DNA from: Bacillota bacterium
Lineage (GTDB): Bacteria; Bacillota; Bacilli; Paenibacillales; NBRC-103111
Assembly: GCA_023393235.1 (NCBI GenBank)
Contig: JAEWMH010000191.1
Span: forward strand, 1-64,000
DNA length: 64,000 bases
Reading direction: 5' to 3'
The position numbers and the translations under genes are program-made. Below the pieces are notes generated by a model. It did no database searches, had not been told where the DNA came from, and was given only the letters and a program-made list of their open reading frames with translations. Of this stretch, positions 24,981 to 33,754 are shown one piece after another. How positions within the stretch are numbered: the stretch's first letter is position 1; every line of letters begins with the position of its first letter.

Positions 24981-26447
24981 ATGGCTGATTCCTGCAACCG
25001 GACCGCCTCCGGTTCCTGTTCAACGGCGTTTGGCTTTCAAACCCGCGCATCCGGACCCGCCTCGCTTGCCGAGGGATCCAATACGCTTGCTGAGGGTAGC
25101 TCAACTCATGCGGAGGGTTTTCAGACCTATGCAAGCGGAGATGCTTCCCATACGGAGGGCTCCAATACGGTAGCCTCCAGTACCGCGGCCCATGCGGAAG
25201 GTTATCTGTCCGTAGCCAGCGGGGCGGCAGCCCATGCGGAGGGTCTCATGTCCAATGCCGCCGGGGCAGGGGCGCACGGCGAGGGAATAGGCACGAACGC
25301 GTTGTTTAACGCGTCCCATGCCGAAGGCTCCAATACCTCCGCTATGAACCTGTCCGCACACGCGGAGGGCAACCAGACGGTGGCCTCCGGGATTTCGTCC
25401 CACGCCGAAGGGGAAAACTCGTCTGCCACCGGGACCACCGCCCATGCGGAGGGTCAGGGTACCACTGCCACCGGGCAATCCTCCCATGCCCAAGGGGAGA
25501 GCACCCAGGCCTCCGGCCGTGCGTCACATGCGCAGGGGTACCAATCCGCAGCCAGCGGAATCTATGCCCATGCGGAGGGTCAATTGACTGACGCCTCAGG
25601 GGACCTGTCCCATGCGGAAGGAAATCAGACGGTAGCCTCCGGCCAGAACGCCCACGCGGAAGGAGCGCTGAATACCGCCAGCGGATTTACGTCCCATGCC
25701 GAAGGGGTTAACACCGTGGCGTCCGGGTTCTTTTCCCATACGGAAGGACAGTCTACCAACGCCAATATGCTGGAGGGTGTGCACGTGATGGGGCAGTTCG
25801 GGTCAGCTAATGAGCTCTCCTACTCCTGGTATCTGGCCAACGGAACGGATGCAAGCACCCCCGGCTTAGCCGCAAAAATCTTAAGCGACGGCAATGTAAA
25901 AATTGATGGTACCGTCAGCAGCCCCGCAGCCGATTATGCAGAGATGTTACAAACGGCGGATGGCCAGCCTATCGGCCCCGGGTATTTTGTGACGCTGGAA
26001 GAGGATAAGGTGCGCACCGCACATGAAAGGGACGGCTATATCCTCGGAGTGACCAGCGCTAAGCCGGCTTTTCTGTCAGACAGCGGGGAGATGCGCTGGA
26101 AGGATAAATTTTTGACTGACGAGTGGGGAGTAGCTCTGTACGAAACAGTGATTATACCGCCTGTATTCGATGCCCGCGGTTTGATCGCCGTGCCAGAACG
26201 GCCGGTGCGGCGCCCTGTGCTGAATCCGGCTTGGGATCCGGCTTTGGAATATATACCGCGCAGCCGGAGGAAGGAATGGGTTGCCGTAGGCATGCTGGGC
26301 AAGCTCCTGGTACGCGACAACGGGACATGTAAACCCAACGGATACTGCCGTCCAGACAGCCGCGGAGTGGCTGCACCGTCGGACAACACCGGCTACCGGG
26401 TTCTGCGGCGCACCGGCCCCAACCAGATTCTGATTTTGTTCCGGTAA
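24981..26447 (+). CDS. HAEG-repeat protein with C-terminal G2-type autoproteolytic domain
   Basis: The 488-residue product has no signal peptide. Residues about 10-270 are made of roughly 14-residue repeats of the form S-HAEG-x-x-T-x-ASG, like the head repeats of trimeric adhesins and phage fibres that stack into a triple beta-helix. Residues about 280-488 form a peptidase G2-type chaperone domain (SSPAADYAEMLQ is its signature), known from phage neck appendage and Bacillus YomR-like proteins, which cleaves itself off after trimer assembly. No other phage gene is nearby. ATG 24981 has GAGGG about 8 bases ahead. Likely a self-assembling trimeric fibre; location in the cell is unknown. Confidence 0.8.
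   Translation: MADSCNRTASGSCSTAFGFQTRASGPASLAEGSNTLAEGSSTHAEGFQTYASGDASHTEGSNTVASSTAAHAEGYLSVASGAAAHAEGLMSNAAGAGAHGEGIGTNALFNASHAEGSNTSAMNLSAHAEGNQTVASGISSHAEGENSSATGTTAHAEGQGTTATGQSSHAQGESTQASGRASHAQGYQSAASGIYAHAEGQLTDASGDLSHAEGNQTVASGQNAHAEGALNTASGFTSHAEGVNTVASGFFSHTEGQSTNANMLEGVHVMGQFGSANELSYSWYLANGTDASTPGLAAKILSDGNVKIDGTVSSPAADYAEMLQTADGQPIGPGYFVTLEEDKVRTAHERDGYILGVTSAKPAFLSDSGEMRWKDKFLTDEWGVALYETVIIPPVFDARGLIAVPERPVRRPVLNPAWDPALEYIPRSRRKEWVAVGMLGKLLVRDNGTCKPNGYCRPDSRGVAAPSDNTGYRVLRRTGPNQILILFR
25010..25780 (+). repeat. Tandem 42-base coding repeats of the HAEG protein
   Basis: CATGCGGAGG, CATGCCGAAGG and close variants recur about every 42 bases, always in the coding frame. Units vary in third positions, so this is old protein repetition and not recent DNA expansion. 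Confidence 0.85.
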
Positions 26448-26474
26448 CCCGGAAAAGTGGCTCGCGCAGTTCAT

Positions 26475-26523
26475 TTGACAACAAAGTAAGACAAATGTAG
26501 AATACCAATACAGACAGTTGTAG
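26475..26523 (+). promoter_or_regulatory. Promoter with two BlaI-type operators
   Basis: TTGACA (26475-26480) and TAGAAT (26498-26503) are 17 bases apart. The same 11-base motif GACAnnTGTAG occurs at 26490-26500, inside the spacer, and at 26513-26523. The ACA-nn-TGT dyad is the core of BlaI/MecI operators. The downstream repressor is thus expected to shut off its own operon. Confidence 0.8.
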
Positions 26524-26548
26524 AAAATGGAGGTTCTGTATTGAGGTC

Positions 26549-26917
26549 ATGAAAAAGCTTCCGGATGCTGAATTTGAAGTCATGAAGGTGGTATGGGCCA
26601 ATGAACCCCCGATTACCACCAGTGTAATTATGGAGCAGTTGGGCAGGGAAAAGGCATGGAAGGCCCAAACGGTGATTACGCTGATGGTAAGGCTGGTGCA
26701 GCGGGGGTTTGTCCGTACCGAAAAAAACGGCAAGGAACGCACCTATTTTCCGATTATCGGCAGAGAGGAATATTTGAAGTTCGAGTCCGGGGATTTTATG
26801 GACAGGTTCCATGGAAATTCGTTCCGGAGCCTGGTAGCCATGCTGTATAACGACAAGAAGATTGATGACCATGATCTGGATGATTTGATGAAATGGCTGA
26901 AGGAAAAGAGGGACTGA
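26549..26917 (+). CDS. BlaI/MecI/CopY-family repressor
   Basis: The 122-residue product is a winged-helix repressor: LPDAEFEVMKVVWANEPPIT, TVITLMVRLVQRGFVRTEKNGKERTYFP and an acidic dimerisation end. Family members bind ACA-nn-TGT dyads and are inactivated by cleavage when the partner M56 sensor is triggered. Two such dyads lie in its promoter. It is separated from the sensor gene by one base. No beta-lactamase gene is adjacent, so the regulon is unknown. Confidence 0.9.
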   Translation: MKKLPDAEFEVMKVVWANEPPITTSVIMEQLGREKAWKAQTVITLMVRLVQRGFVRTEKNGKERTYFPIIGREEYLKFESGDFMDRFHGNSFRSLVAMLYNDKKIDDHDLDDLMKWLKEKRD

Positions 26918-26918
26918 T

Positions 26919-28256
26919 ATGCCGGGTTTCTTGGCAACCTTAATAGGCAGCTCTGCTGTCATGTCGGTTTTATCCGCAGGCTACCTGGCCGCAACCCCCT
27001 ACCTGTCCAAACGCTACTCGGCCAAATGGATGTATTATATCTGGCTCATCGTCATCCTGGGATGGATTTTGCCGTTCTGGCCCAAGCTTCAGCATCAGCT
27101 TCTCCCGGTTTCCATTCCGGAGCTGCCCGTTATTCCAAACACATATTTTGGTATAGAGGAAGTGAATCTGACTGCAGGTGGGATTTACCCGGCGTCATCC
27201 ATTCCGCTCTGGTGGATTATCGGAGGGGTTTGGGGGATTGGCGCAGCGGGGATCACGGCTTACAATGTTTGGCGCCATCAGCGGTTTCTCCGTTTGGTCA
27301 ACCGTTGGGGAGAGGACGTAACCGATCCCAAAGCCTTATTGCTCTTGAAGTCCTTACAGGCAGACATGAACATCCGCAAGCGGGTCCGGCTGGTCACTTG
27401 CTCCTTTATTACCAGCCCAATGATGACCGGTTTTTTCCGCCCGGTAATCCTAATGCCTTCTGTTCCCATGGATACGGACGAGCTGGCCTTTGTGTTCCGG
27501 CATGAGCTGATCCACTATAAGCAGCATGATCTCTGGTACAAATCGCTGGTTTTGATTACGACCGCCGTCCATTGGTTTAACCCATTCGTATATGTCATTA
27601 CCAAAGCCATTGAAGTACAATGTGAGCTCTCCTGTGACGAAAGGCTTGTACGGGAAACCAGCCTGGAGCAGCGCCAGCGCTACAGCGAAACCATCATCGG
27701 CCTGATCAAACGGGGGACCAAACTCCAGACCTCCTTATCGACCCATTTTTACAGGGAGGGCAACAGTGTCCGGACCCGCATCTTCCGCATCATGGACAAC
27801 ACGCCCAAAAAAACGGGAATTTCCCTGCTGTGTATCGCGCTAGTGGTGATTATGGGAGCAAGAATGGTGTTTGCCTTCAGCCCCGCAAGCTATGAGTTGG
27901 CAGAAGGAACAGCCAAGCAAGAATCCTTTTACAAGCATAAGCAGAAGCAAATCATTGATGTGGATGTACAAACCCTGGAAAGCAAGGCAATGGTACCGAT
28001 GCCGGGAACATACAGCCTGCAGGCTGGAGATACGATCCGTTATGACATCCGTACGGAAGCAGGCAATCAGAACGTCATCATCAAGCTGGTCCGTGATGAT
28101 GGCACCGGCTCCGGTCACAAAGAAACCTGGTTGGCTGTTCCCAAAGAGGGTATAAACATCACAGAGAAGCAAGCGGGAAGCTATTGCTTGTTTATCTACA
28201 ATAAGCAGGAAACGCCGCTTCATGGTATCAAAGGTTTCATAAAAATCATTCGGTAA
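26919..28256 (+). CDS. M56-family (BlaR1-like) membrane metallopeptidase sensor with atypical sensor domain
   Basis: The 445-residue product has membrane segments at about 8-25, 36-52 and 98-118, the zinc site HELIHYKQHD near residue 192, a downstream Glu-rich CELSCDERLV that supplies the third ligand, and a last membrane segment near 300-322. Outside the membrane the usual 240-residue penicillin-binding sensor is absent. In its place is a domain of about 120 residues (PMPGTYSLQAGDTIRYDI ...) that looks all-beta. The signal sensed is therefore not obviously a beta-lactam. It is paired with the BlaI-like repressor and ends at a terminator. Confidence 0.85.
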   Translation: MPGFLATLIGSSAVMSVLSAGYLAATPYLSKRYSAKWMYYIWLIVILGWILPFWPKLQHQLLPVSIPELPVIPNTYFGIEEVNLTAGGIYPASSIPLWWIIGGVWGIGAAGITAYNVWRHQRFLRLVNRWGEDVTDPKALLLLKSLQADMNIRKRVRLVTCSFITSPMMTGFFRPVILMPSVPMDTDELAFVFRHELIHYKQHDLWYKSLVLITTAVHWFNPFVYVITKAIEVQCELSCDERLVRETSLEQRQRYSETIIGLIKRGTKLQTSLSTHFYREGNSVRTRIFRIMDNTPKKTGISLLCIALVVIMGARMVFAFSPASYELAEGTAKQESFYKHKQKQIIDVDVQTLESKAMVPMPGTYSLQAGDTIRYDIRTEAGNQNVIIKLVRDDGTGSGHKETWLAVPKEGINITEKQAGSYCLFIYNKQETPLHGIKGFIKIIR

Positions 28257-28260
28257 TCCA

Positions 28261-28290
28261 GGCAGCCCCGGGCGGCTGCTTTTGTTTTAA
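28261..28290 (+). terminator. Terminator after the M56 sensor gene
   Basis: GCAGCC (28262-28267) pairs with GGCTGC (28274-28279), followed by TTTTGTTTT. Confidence 0.75.
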
Positions 28291-28325
28291 ATATAAGCCT
28301 AACGCCACCAAGAGGAGCTGTAGCG

Positions 28326-29285
28326 ATGGAAACCACTTTTGCCAAAGATATGCTGACCATGATGCAAATGAAGGCCAATTTGGAAGCCTGTATTCTAGGG
28401 AAAGCCGCTGAAATCGAACTGCTTCTGACAGCTGTGCTGGCGGGGGGACATGTCCTGCTGGAGGATGTGCCTGGAACGGGGAAAACGGTTCTTATTAAAG
28501 CGTTGGCCAAATCCATGCAAGGAGAGTTCCGGAGGATCCAGTGCAATCCGGATTTACTGCCGACGGATATTACCGGGGTTTCGATTTATCACCCCAAGCT
28601 GGAAGCCTTTGTGTTCCGGCAGGGACCGGTGTTTACGCATATTCTGCTGGTGGACGAGATTAACCGGGCGTCTACGAAAACACAATCTGCCTTGTTCGAA
28701 GCCATGGAGGAGCACCATGTAACTGTGGATGGGGAGTCCCATAAACTGCCGGAGCCGTTCCTCCTGTTGGCTACCCAGAACCCTGTGGATTTTGATGGCA
28801 CCTATGTGCTGCCGGAGGCGCAGCTTGACCGTTTTATGCTGAAGCTCAGCCTGGGCTACCCCGATCGGGACGCGGAAAAAATGATTCTGTCCACCCATGC
28901 CTCAAACCATCCCGTCAGCCGTCTTGAACCGGTTCTGGATATGGAGGGGCTGCAGGATATTCAAGAACGGGTGAGGCTAGTTTATGTGGATGATGCCATT
29001 GCCGATTATGTGGTTACTCTATCCAGGGAAACCAGAGAGCATGAGGCCGTGTTCCTGGGCGCAAGTCCGCGGGCGACCATTGCACTGCTACAGGCGGCCA
29101 AAGCATTGGCTTATCTGCGCAGCCGCTCCTATGTCACACCGGATGATGTGAAATATCTGGTTCCTTATGTGTTCGGGCACCGGATTATACTCCAGCCTGA
29201 GGCAAGGATGGACAGCGGCGCTTTGGATACTTTGTTTCTGTCCTTGTTCCAGCGGGTGCCGGTCCCGGTGCGGGTGGAACGTTGA
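28326..29285 (+). CDS. MoxR-family AAA+ ATPase
   Basis: The 319-residue product has Walker A DVPGTGKT near residue 52, Walker B ILLVDEINRA near 113, sensor 1 LLATQNP and the PEAQLDRF motif, the MoxR signature. These ATPases act as chaperones that mature partner proteins, usually encoded in the same operon as a DUF58 protein, as here. AGAGGAG lies 8 bases before the ATG. First gene of the operon. Confidence 0.93.
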   Translation: METTFAKDMLTMMQMKANLEACILGKAAEIELLLTAVLAGGHVLLEDVPGTGKTVLIKALAKSMQGEFRRIQCNPDLLPTDITGVSIYHPKLEAFVFRQGPVFTHILLVDEINRASTKTQSALFEAMEEHHVTVDGESHKLPEPFLLLATQNPVDFDGTYVLPEAQLDRFMLKLSLGYPDRDAEKMILSTHASNHPVSRLEPVLDMEGLQDIQERVRLVYVDDAIADYVVTLSRETREHEAVFLGASPRATIALLQAAKALAYLRSRSYVTPDDVKYLVPYVFGHRIILQPEARMDSGALDTLFLSLFQRVPVPVRVER

Positions 29286-30556
29286 TGGGAAGGCTTCAAC
29301 CGGTAAAGAAAGGGGGCAGAATGCTCGGATTGGGGAAAAGGGTTCATGTTTCCGGACGCCTATTCGGCGTTGCTCTGATATTTTTCTCCAGCTTATTCTT
29401 CATGCTGATCCAGGGCGGCGAGCTTGCTGCCATGATTTTCATTATCGTTGCCTTATTGTGCCTGTATCTGGTATTCAACCGTTGGAGCGGCATGTCACGG
29501 GCTGGGATCGTCCGGACCTTCCCTGGTGCCGGCCACCACTCGCTTATGGAGGCGGGGACATCACTAAGCGTAAGCCTCCAGGTGCAGCTTCCCGGCTTTT
29601 GGCCTGTTCCTTTTTTGCGAGTGAAGGAGCGGTTAGTCCGGCGGGACGGGGGCAGAGAAAGTATGGAAACCCTGCTGGTTCCTGGCTGCAGGCGGAAAGC
29701 GGAGGTAACCTACCGGACACCTCCGCTTAGCAGAGGTTATTACAGCTTTGCCGATACGGAATGCATAACCGGGGATATCTTCGGACTGTTTCAGCACCGC
29801 AGCCGGTTCGGGTTGCCGGATACCATTGCGGTGCAGCCGCAAAAGGCGCATATCCGGGAATGGAAACATTTGACCCGGATGTTCCAGGGCGGCCGCCATT
29901 CTTCCGCAGTAGCCCGTTATCCCCGGGAAACCATGCAGCCCAATGGTGTGCGGGAGTTTGTCCCGGGAGACAGACTGTCCCGCATTCACTGGAATGCCAC
30001 TGCCAAAACCGGTGCTTTGAAAACAAGGGAGTTTGAGCGGGAGGCTGTCCCCCGGGTGATGATTATCCTGGACAGGGACAAGCAGTCCTATCCCAGCCGG
30101 GAGCATGTGGAGCTGGCTGTTTCGACGGCCATTTCCCTTGCGGATTATACCATCGGTCAGGGGCTGGCGGTGGGTCTGTTGTCTGCAGGGAAACGTTCCA
30201 CCTATGTTGAACCAAAGCCGGGCACTGCCCAATTGAATGGTATCGCAAACCATCTGATTGATGTGGAGCCGGACAGCGGATTGCCATTGATGGAGGTACT
30301 CCGGGAATGGGCAAAAATCCTGGTCCCCGGCTTATTCCTGATTATCATTTCCCCGCAGTCCGGCACAGCCGTGAACCGGCCCTTGGCCTGGATCAAACAG
30401 CGGGGCATGAACGGCTGCCACATGTGGATTGCCCCGGGCGCGGCCGGGTCCGAACGGGAGCAGTGGAGTGTGCCCTTGCGGGCGGCTGGGGTATGGGGCT
30501 ATGCTATACCATCGCTGGATGAGCTTGCTCATGAATTGGAGGACCCGATGAAATGA
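29285..30556 (+). CDS. DUF58 membrane-anchored protein
   Basis: The 423-residue product has two N-terminal membrane segments (about 20-60), a beta-rich region and the DUF58 core DRLSRIHWNATAKTG, followed by a von Willebrand A-like region (MIILDRDKQS). It overlaps the MoxR stop (TGATG), which suggests coupled translation. ATG 29321, with GGGGG 6 bases ahead, is a possible alternative start. The MoxR/DUF58/transglutaminase triad is conserved but its function is not firmly known. Confidence 0.88.
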   Translation: MGRLQPVKKGGRMLGLGKRVHVSGRLFGVALIFFSSLFFMLIQGGELAAMIFIIVALLCLYLVFNRWSGMSRAGIVRTFPGAGHHSLMEAGTSLSVSLQVQLPGFWPVPFLRVKERLVRRDGGRESMETLLVPGCRRKAEVTYRTPPLSRGYYSFADTECITGDIFGLFQHRSRFGLPDTIAVQPQKAHIREWKHLTRMFQGGRHSSAVARYPRETMQPNGVREFVPGDRLSRIHWNATAKTGALKTREFEREAVPRVMIILDRDKQSYPSREHVELAVSTAISLADYTIGQGLAVGLLSAGKRSTYVEPKPGTAQLNGIANHLIDVEPDSGLPLMEVLREWAKILVPGLFLIIISPQSGTAVNRPLAWIKQRGMNGCHMWIAPGAAGSEREQWSVPLRAAGVWGYAIPSLDELAHELEDPMK

Positions 30557-32805
30557 AACAGCAGCGATGGAAAAACATCTTAATGCGGATTGGGCCGGAG
30601 GGACTTCCGGTTGTATTGACGGGACTGTTTCTTCTGCAGTACGTTCTGTGGATGCAGAAGGAGGAGGGAGTCTGGCTACCGGATACCGTGACCATTGTTA
30701 AGCTCACTCTATTGTTCACGGTATTGACCGAGTTATTGGTTTTTGTGCCTTGGCTGCTCCGCCATGTGCTCCAGGTAACATTCCTTTTTACGGTTACCGG
30801 CTATAAGACCGGTTATGTGCCTGTATGGCGGAAGCCGGCGGAGCTTCGGGAAACGGTCCTGCTCATTCAAGAAAATTTCATACCACTTGAGCCCTTTATC
30901 TGGTTTGCTTTAACCGCATGGCTGATCACCCTGTTTGCCATCAGCATGATGAAGACGAAGAAGCTGGCTATGGCCGCGTTGGTTTTCACTGTTGTTGCCC
31001 TTGCGGTCCGGGATTCCACCGGCACCCTTGATCTCCGGGGTGAGGTGGGGGTGGTAATATTCTGCGGTCTGCTGCTTATTATCCTCTGTCATGCCGCCGA
31101 ATTGAAAAAAAACAATCCGGAAAGCGGGCTGCAGCTTTCCCGTTATACCCCCATTATTACGCTGCCTGCGGCCATCCTTCTTATCCTTGTGGTATTCCTC
31201 GGCATGCAGGCCCCCAATGTCCGGCCGGTGTTAACGGATCCCAATACCCTCTGGAATAACCTGCAAAGCAACCGCTCCTTCTTATCCGCGGGTGGGAATT
31301 CCCCACTCTTTCCTCCCGGCGGAGGCGCCGTCTCCGGGTATGGGCGGGATGATTCGTCACTGGGCGGACAGCTGACCTTGAATCAGACGCCGGTTATGTC
31401 GGTAGTTTCGCCCCAGCGCAGCTATTGGCGAGGTGAAACCCGATCCCGGTATACCGGAGAAGGCTGGGTTATCAGTGAGGTGGAGCGCGAAGCGGTATTG
31501 TCCCCTGTTTCGGCGAGGCTGCCAGTGGCCTCAGGACGGGAGCCGGACACCTCCCGCCGCCAAACGGTGGAGGTGACCCAGACGGTTACCATGGCAGAAA
31601 TAGGGAAGGAATATCCGGTGCTATTCGGCGCCTATGCCATAGACAGGGTGCGGAGTATCACAACCGATGGACCAGGCGCAGACTTGTCTCCGCTTCAATG
31701 GTCGCCGCGGTTGTCCGAGCTGAGATGGACGGGGAACAATCAACGGATTTACCCCGTTTCGTATACTCTCACCTCGATGGTCCCGGTTGTGAGGGAGGAG
31801 GAGCTGCGCAGGCTCCCGGCGAATTTGGCCTCCACTGCCGGACTGGAGGAGTACCTGGAACTTCCGGGAACACTCCCGGCCCGGGTCAGGGAATTGGCCT
31901 TGCAGGTGACAGCCCCCGGGTTGAACCAGTACGACAAGGTAAAGCGGCTGGAGCAATACCTGGCTGCTACGTTTCCCTATACGACTGCGCCCAACCTGAA
32001 TGCAGGTCAAAGCAAGGACTTTGTGGACAGTTTTTTGTTCGAAATAAAGGAAGGCTATTGTGACTACTTCTCCACTGCAATGGCAGTGATGCTCCGTACC
32101 ATCGGCATTCCCTCCCGCTGGGTCAAAGGATTTGCTCCGGGGGAGGCTGCAGGTGATGGGGAATATTTGGTCCGTAACTCCGACGCCCATTCGTGGGTAG
32201 AGGTTTATTTTCCCGGGTATGGCTGGCTTCCGTTCGAGCCCACATCAGGCTTCTCCCTGCCAGTCAATGGTTTGGCAGCGGATATGGCCGCTGATCCGGT
32301 GCCGGAGGTTTCAGCGGAGCCGGAAGCGTCCAGCGCACCGGAGCTGGCTGCTCAAGATGAGCCGGCCGCCGCTGCCGGTGACAATAAAAGCCGGGGTAGC
32401 TTTTTGGAGTGGACCGCAGGTGCGGCCGCGGCCGCTCTTCTTCTGGGCTCCGCGTGGGTATTCCGGCGGTATATCCCGTATTTGCGGAGCATTCGGACCA
32501 GCCCCGGCCAGATGGGCATGAACCGGCGGGTTTTGCTGGAATTGGAACGTTTTTTGCGTGATGCCAAACGCAGGGGCTATTCCCGCAAGGAGCATGAGAC
32601 CGTAAGGGAAGCCGTACAACGTTGGAGCCATGAAGGGAGTTGGGCGGAGCCGGACGATGTTGAGGCGCTTCTCCTGCTGTTTGAGAAAGCCAAGTACAGT
32701 GATTTGACCGTTACTGAAGAGGAGTTTACCGCACTGACAGTGAGGATCCAGGCAATCAGGGAAAGATGGAAAAAGGGAGGGAGTCAGACCTATGTTAAAG
32801 CATGA
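30553..32805 (+). CDS. TgpA-like membrane transglutaminase-domain protein
   Basis: The 750-residue product has about five or six N-terminal membrane segments, an external transglutaminase-like domain with the catalytic triad set GYCDYFS (Cys near 503), DAHSWVEVYF (His near 545) and PFEPT (acidic residue near 562), an Ala/Pro/Glu-rich stretch, another membrane segment near 625 and a C-terminal DUF4129-like domain. It overlaps the DUF58 gene by four bases. It may cross-link or cut envelope proteins; the substrate is not known. Confidence 0.9.
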   Translation: MKQQRWKNILMRIGPEGLPVVLTGLFLLQYVLWMQKEEGVWLPDTVTIVKLTLLFTVLTELLVFVPWLLRHVLQVTFLFTVTGYKTGYVPVWRKPAELRETVLLIQENFIPLEPFIWFALTAWLITLFAISMMKTKKLAMAALVFTVVALAVRDSTGTLDLRGEVGVVIFCGLLLIILCHAAELKKNNPESGLQLSRYTPIITLPAAILLILVVFLGMQAPNVRPVLTDPNTLWNNLQSNRSFLSAGGNSPLFPPGGGAVSGYGRDDSSLGGQLTLNQTPVMSVVSPQRSYWRGETRSRYTGEGWVISEVEREAVLSPVSARLPVASGREPDTSRRQTVEVTQTVTMAEIGKEYPVLFGAYAIDRVRSITTDGPGADLSPLQWSPRLSELRWTGNNQRIYPVSYTLTSMVPVVREEELRRLPANLASTAGLEEYLELPGTLPARVRELALQVTAPGLNQYDKVKRLEQYLAATFPYTTAPNLNAGQSKDFVDSFLFEIKEGYCDYFSTAMAVMLRTIGIPSRWVKGFAPGEAAGDGEYLVRNSDAHSWVEVYFPGYGWLPFEPTSGFSLPVNGLAADMAADPVPEVSAEPEASSAPELAAQDEPAAAAGDNKSRGSFLEWTAGAAAAALLLGSAWVFRRYIPYLRSIRTSPGQMGMNRRVLLELERFLRDAKRRGYSRKEHETVREAVQRWSHEGSWAEPDDVEALLLLFEKAKYSDLTVTEEEFTALTVRIQAIRERWKKGGSQTYVKA

Positions 32806-32881
32806 CAACGGCAAATGGATGCTGGCAGCCTTTTGGACAGGGATTCTGATGATTGCACTGCTATTATTCTATAATCTGTGA
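32792..32881 (+). CDS. 29-residue single-span membrane peptide
   Basis: The frame MLKHDNGKWMLAAFWTGILM... ends LLLFYNL and is a short charged head plus one membrane helix. AGGGAGGGAG precedes the ATG by about 11 bases, much stronger than chance, and it overlaps the end of the transglutaminase gene by 14 bases. The operon terminator starts 8 bases after its stop. The position suggests a small partner of the transglutaminase-like protein. Confidence 0.6.
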   Translation: MLKHDNGKWMLAAFWTGILMIALLLFYNL

Positions 32882-32888
32882 ATGCACA

Positions 32889-32914
32889 GGCCGCGCATAG
32901 CGCGGCTTTTTTAT
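32889..32914. terminator. Terminator of the MoxR operon
   Basis: GCCGCGC (32890-32896) pairs with GCGCGGC (32900-32906), followed by T6. Confidence 0.88.
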
Positions 32915-33603
32915 TGGCGGGCAGGAACCCTGTATTTGATCCATAAGAAGAGGATAAGCGGGAATGCGATGTTGGAAGCTACGAAGAAGAACAAGGAAGG
33001 CAATCCGGTAAGCGGTGCATACTCCGCACCTTTTACGGGGATAAACAGTTGGTTTCCCAGCGGACCATCCGAGAAGAGGATAGCTGCTGCTGCGTTCCAC
33101 CCTAGATGGCTGCCTGCTGCGATAGCCACGGAACCCGATGCTGCATATGCATACGCCCACACCCAGCCCATCACAAAGGTAGTGGCAAACACAATGATCA
33201 TCAAAGGGATATTGCCGAATAAACCATACGAAAACCAGTGGTAAACCCCAAACGCGGCTGACGAAAGAACAATGCCCCACCGGACTCCCAACCAGCGGAT
33301 AAGCAGTACAAGCAGTGCCCCGCGAAAGAGCAGCTCCTCAAACCAAACGGACTTCAAGCTCCACCACCCGGCAGAGAAAAGCTCTGACCACGTATAGCCG
33401 GAATTCATTTCCCAACCTGCGGAAGTGATGATGGACTCAGTCCATTTAACGGCCATACAAACGGCGAGTCCTATGAATAAAGCAAATGCAAATTGCTGTA
33501 AGCGCAACCCAACGGGTTTGTAGCCCAGTACGGACAATGGTTGTTTTACCGCATAACGGAGCAACACCCATGATACCAGCACAATCACTATAATACCGAT
33601 CAT
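32911..33603 (-). CDS. CPBP-family intramembrane glutamic endopeptidase
   Basis: The 230-residue product has about seven membrane segments and the family motifs: EELLFRG (Glu89, Glu90, Arg94), FGVYH (Phe118, His122) and HLGWN near 165. Members are related to Rce1 prenyl-protein proteases and in bacteria often act in bacteriocin processing or immunity. AAGGAG lies 8 bases before the ATG. Confidence 0.9.
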   Translation of the reverse strand: MIGIIVIVLVSWVLLRYAVKQPLSVLGYKPVGLRLQQFAFALFIGLAVCMAVKWTESIITSAGWEMNSGYTWSELFSAGWWSLKSVWFEELLFRGALLVLLIRWLGVRWGIVLSSAAFGVYHWFSYGLFGNIPLMIIVFATTFVMGWVWAYAYAASGSVAIAAGSHLGWNAAAAILFSDGPLGNQLFIPVKGAEYAPLTGLPSLFFFVASNIAFPLILFLWIKYRVPARQ

Positions 33604-33754
33604 AAAATTTCTCCTTGAAGTTTGTTATGGGCCTAATACGCGTCGGCAAGGAAAAGGTTTCCACATTATCCGGACCCGGTACTTGATCCTCCCCTCCAAA
33701 TGGGGTATATTGTTTTTACATTGACATTACCGCAGGTCTAAAAAAGGAGGAGCC

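Noticed and set aside
25010..25780. Regular 42-base repeats considered as a CRISPR array
   Set aside because: The repeats are in frame within a long coding sequence, have no constant spacers and encode a conserved HAEG motif. No cas genes are present.
12138..26447. Integrase plus G2-peptidase fibre considered as ends of a prophage
   Set aside because: The genes between them are ordinary metabolic, transport and tRNA-related genes; no capsid, terminase, tail or lysis gene is seen.
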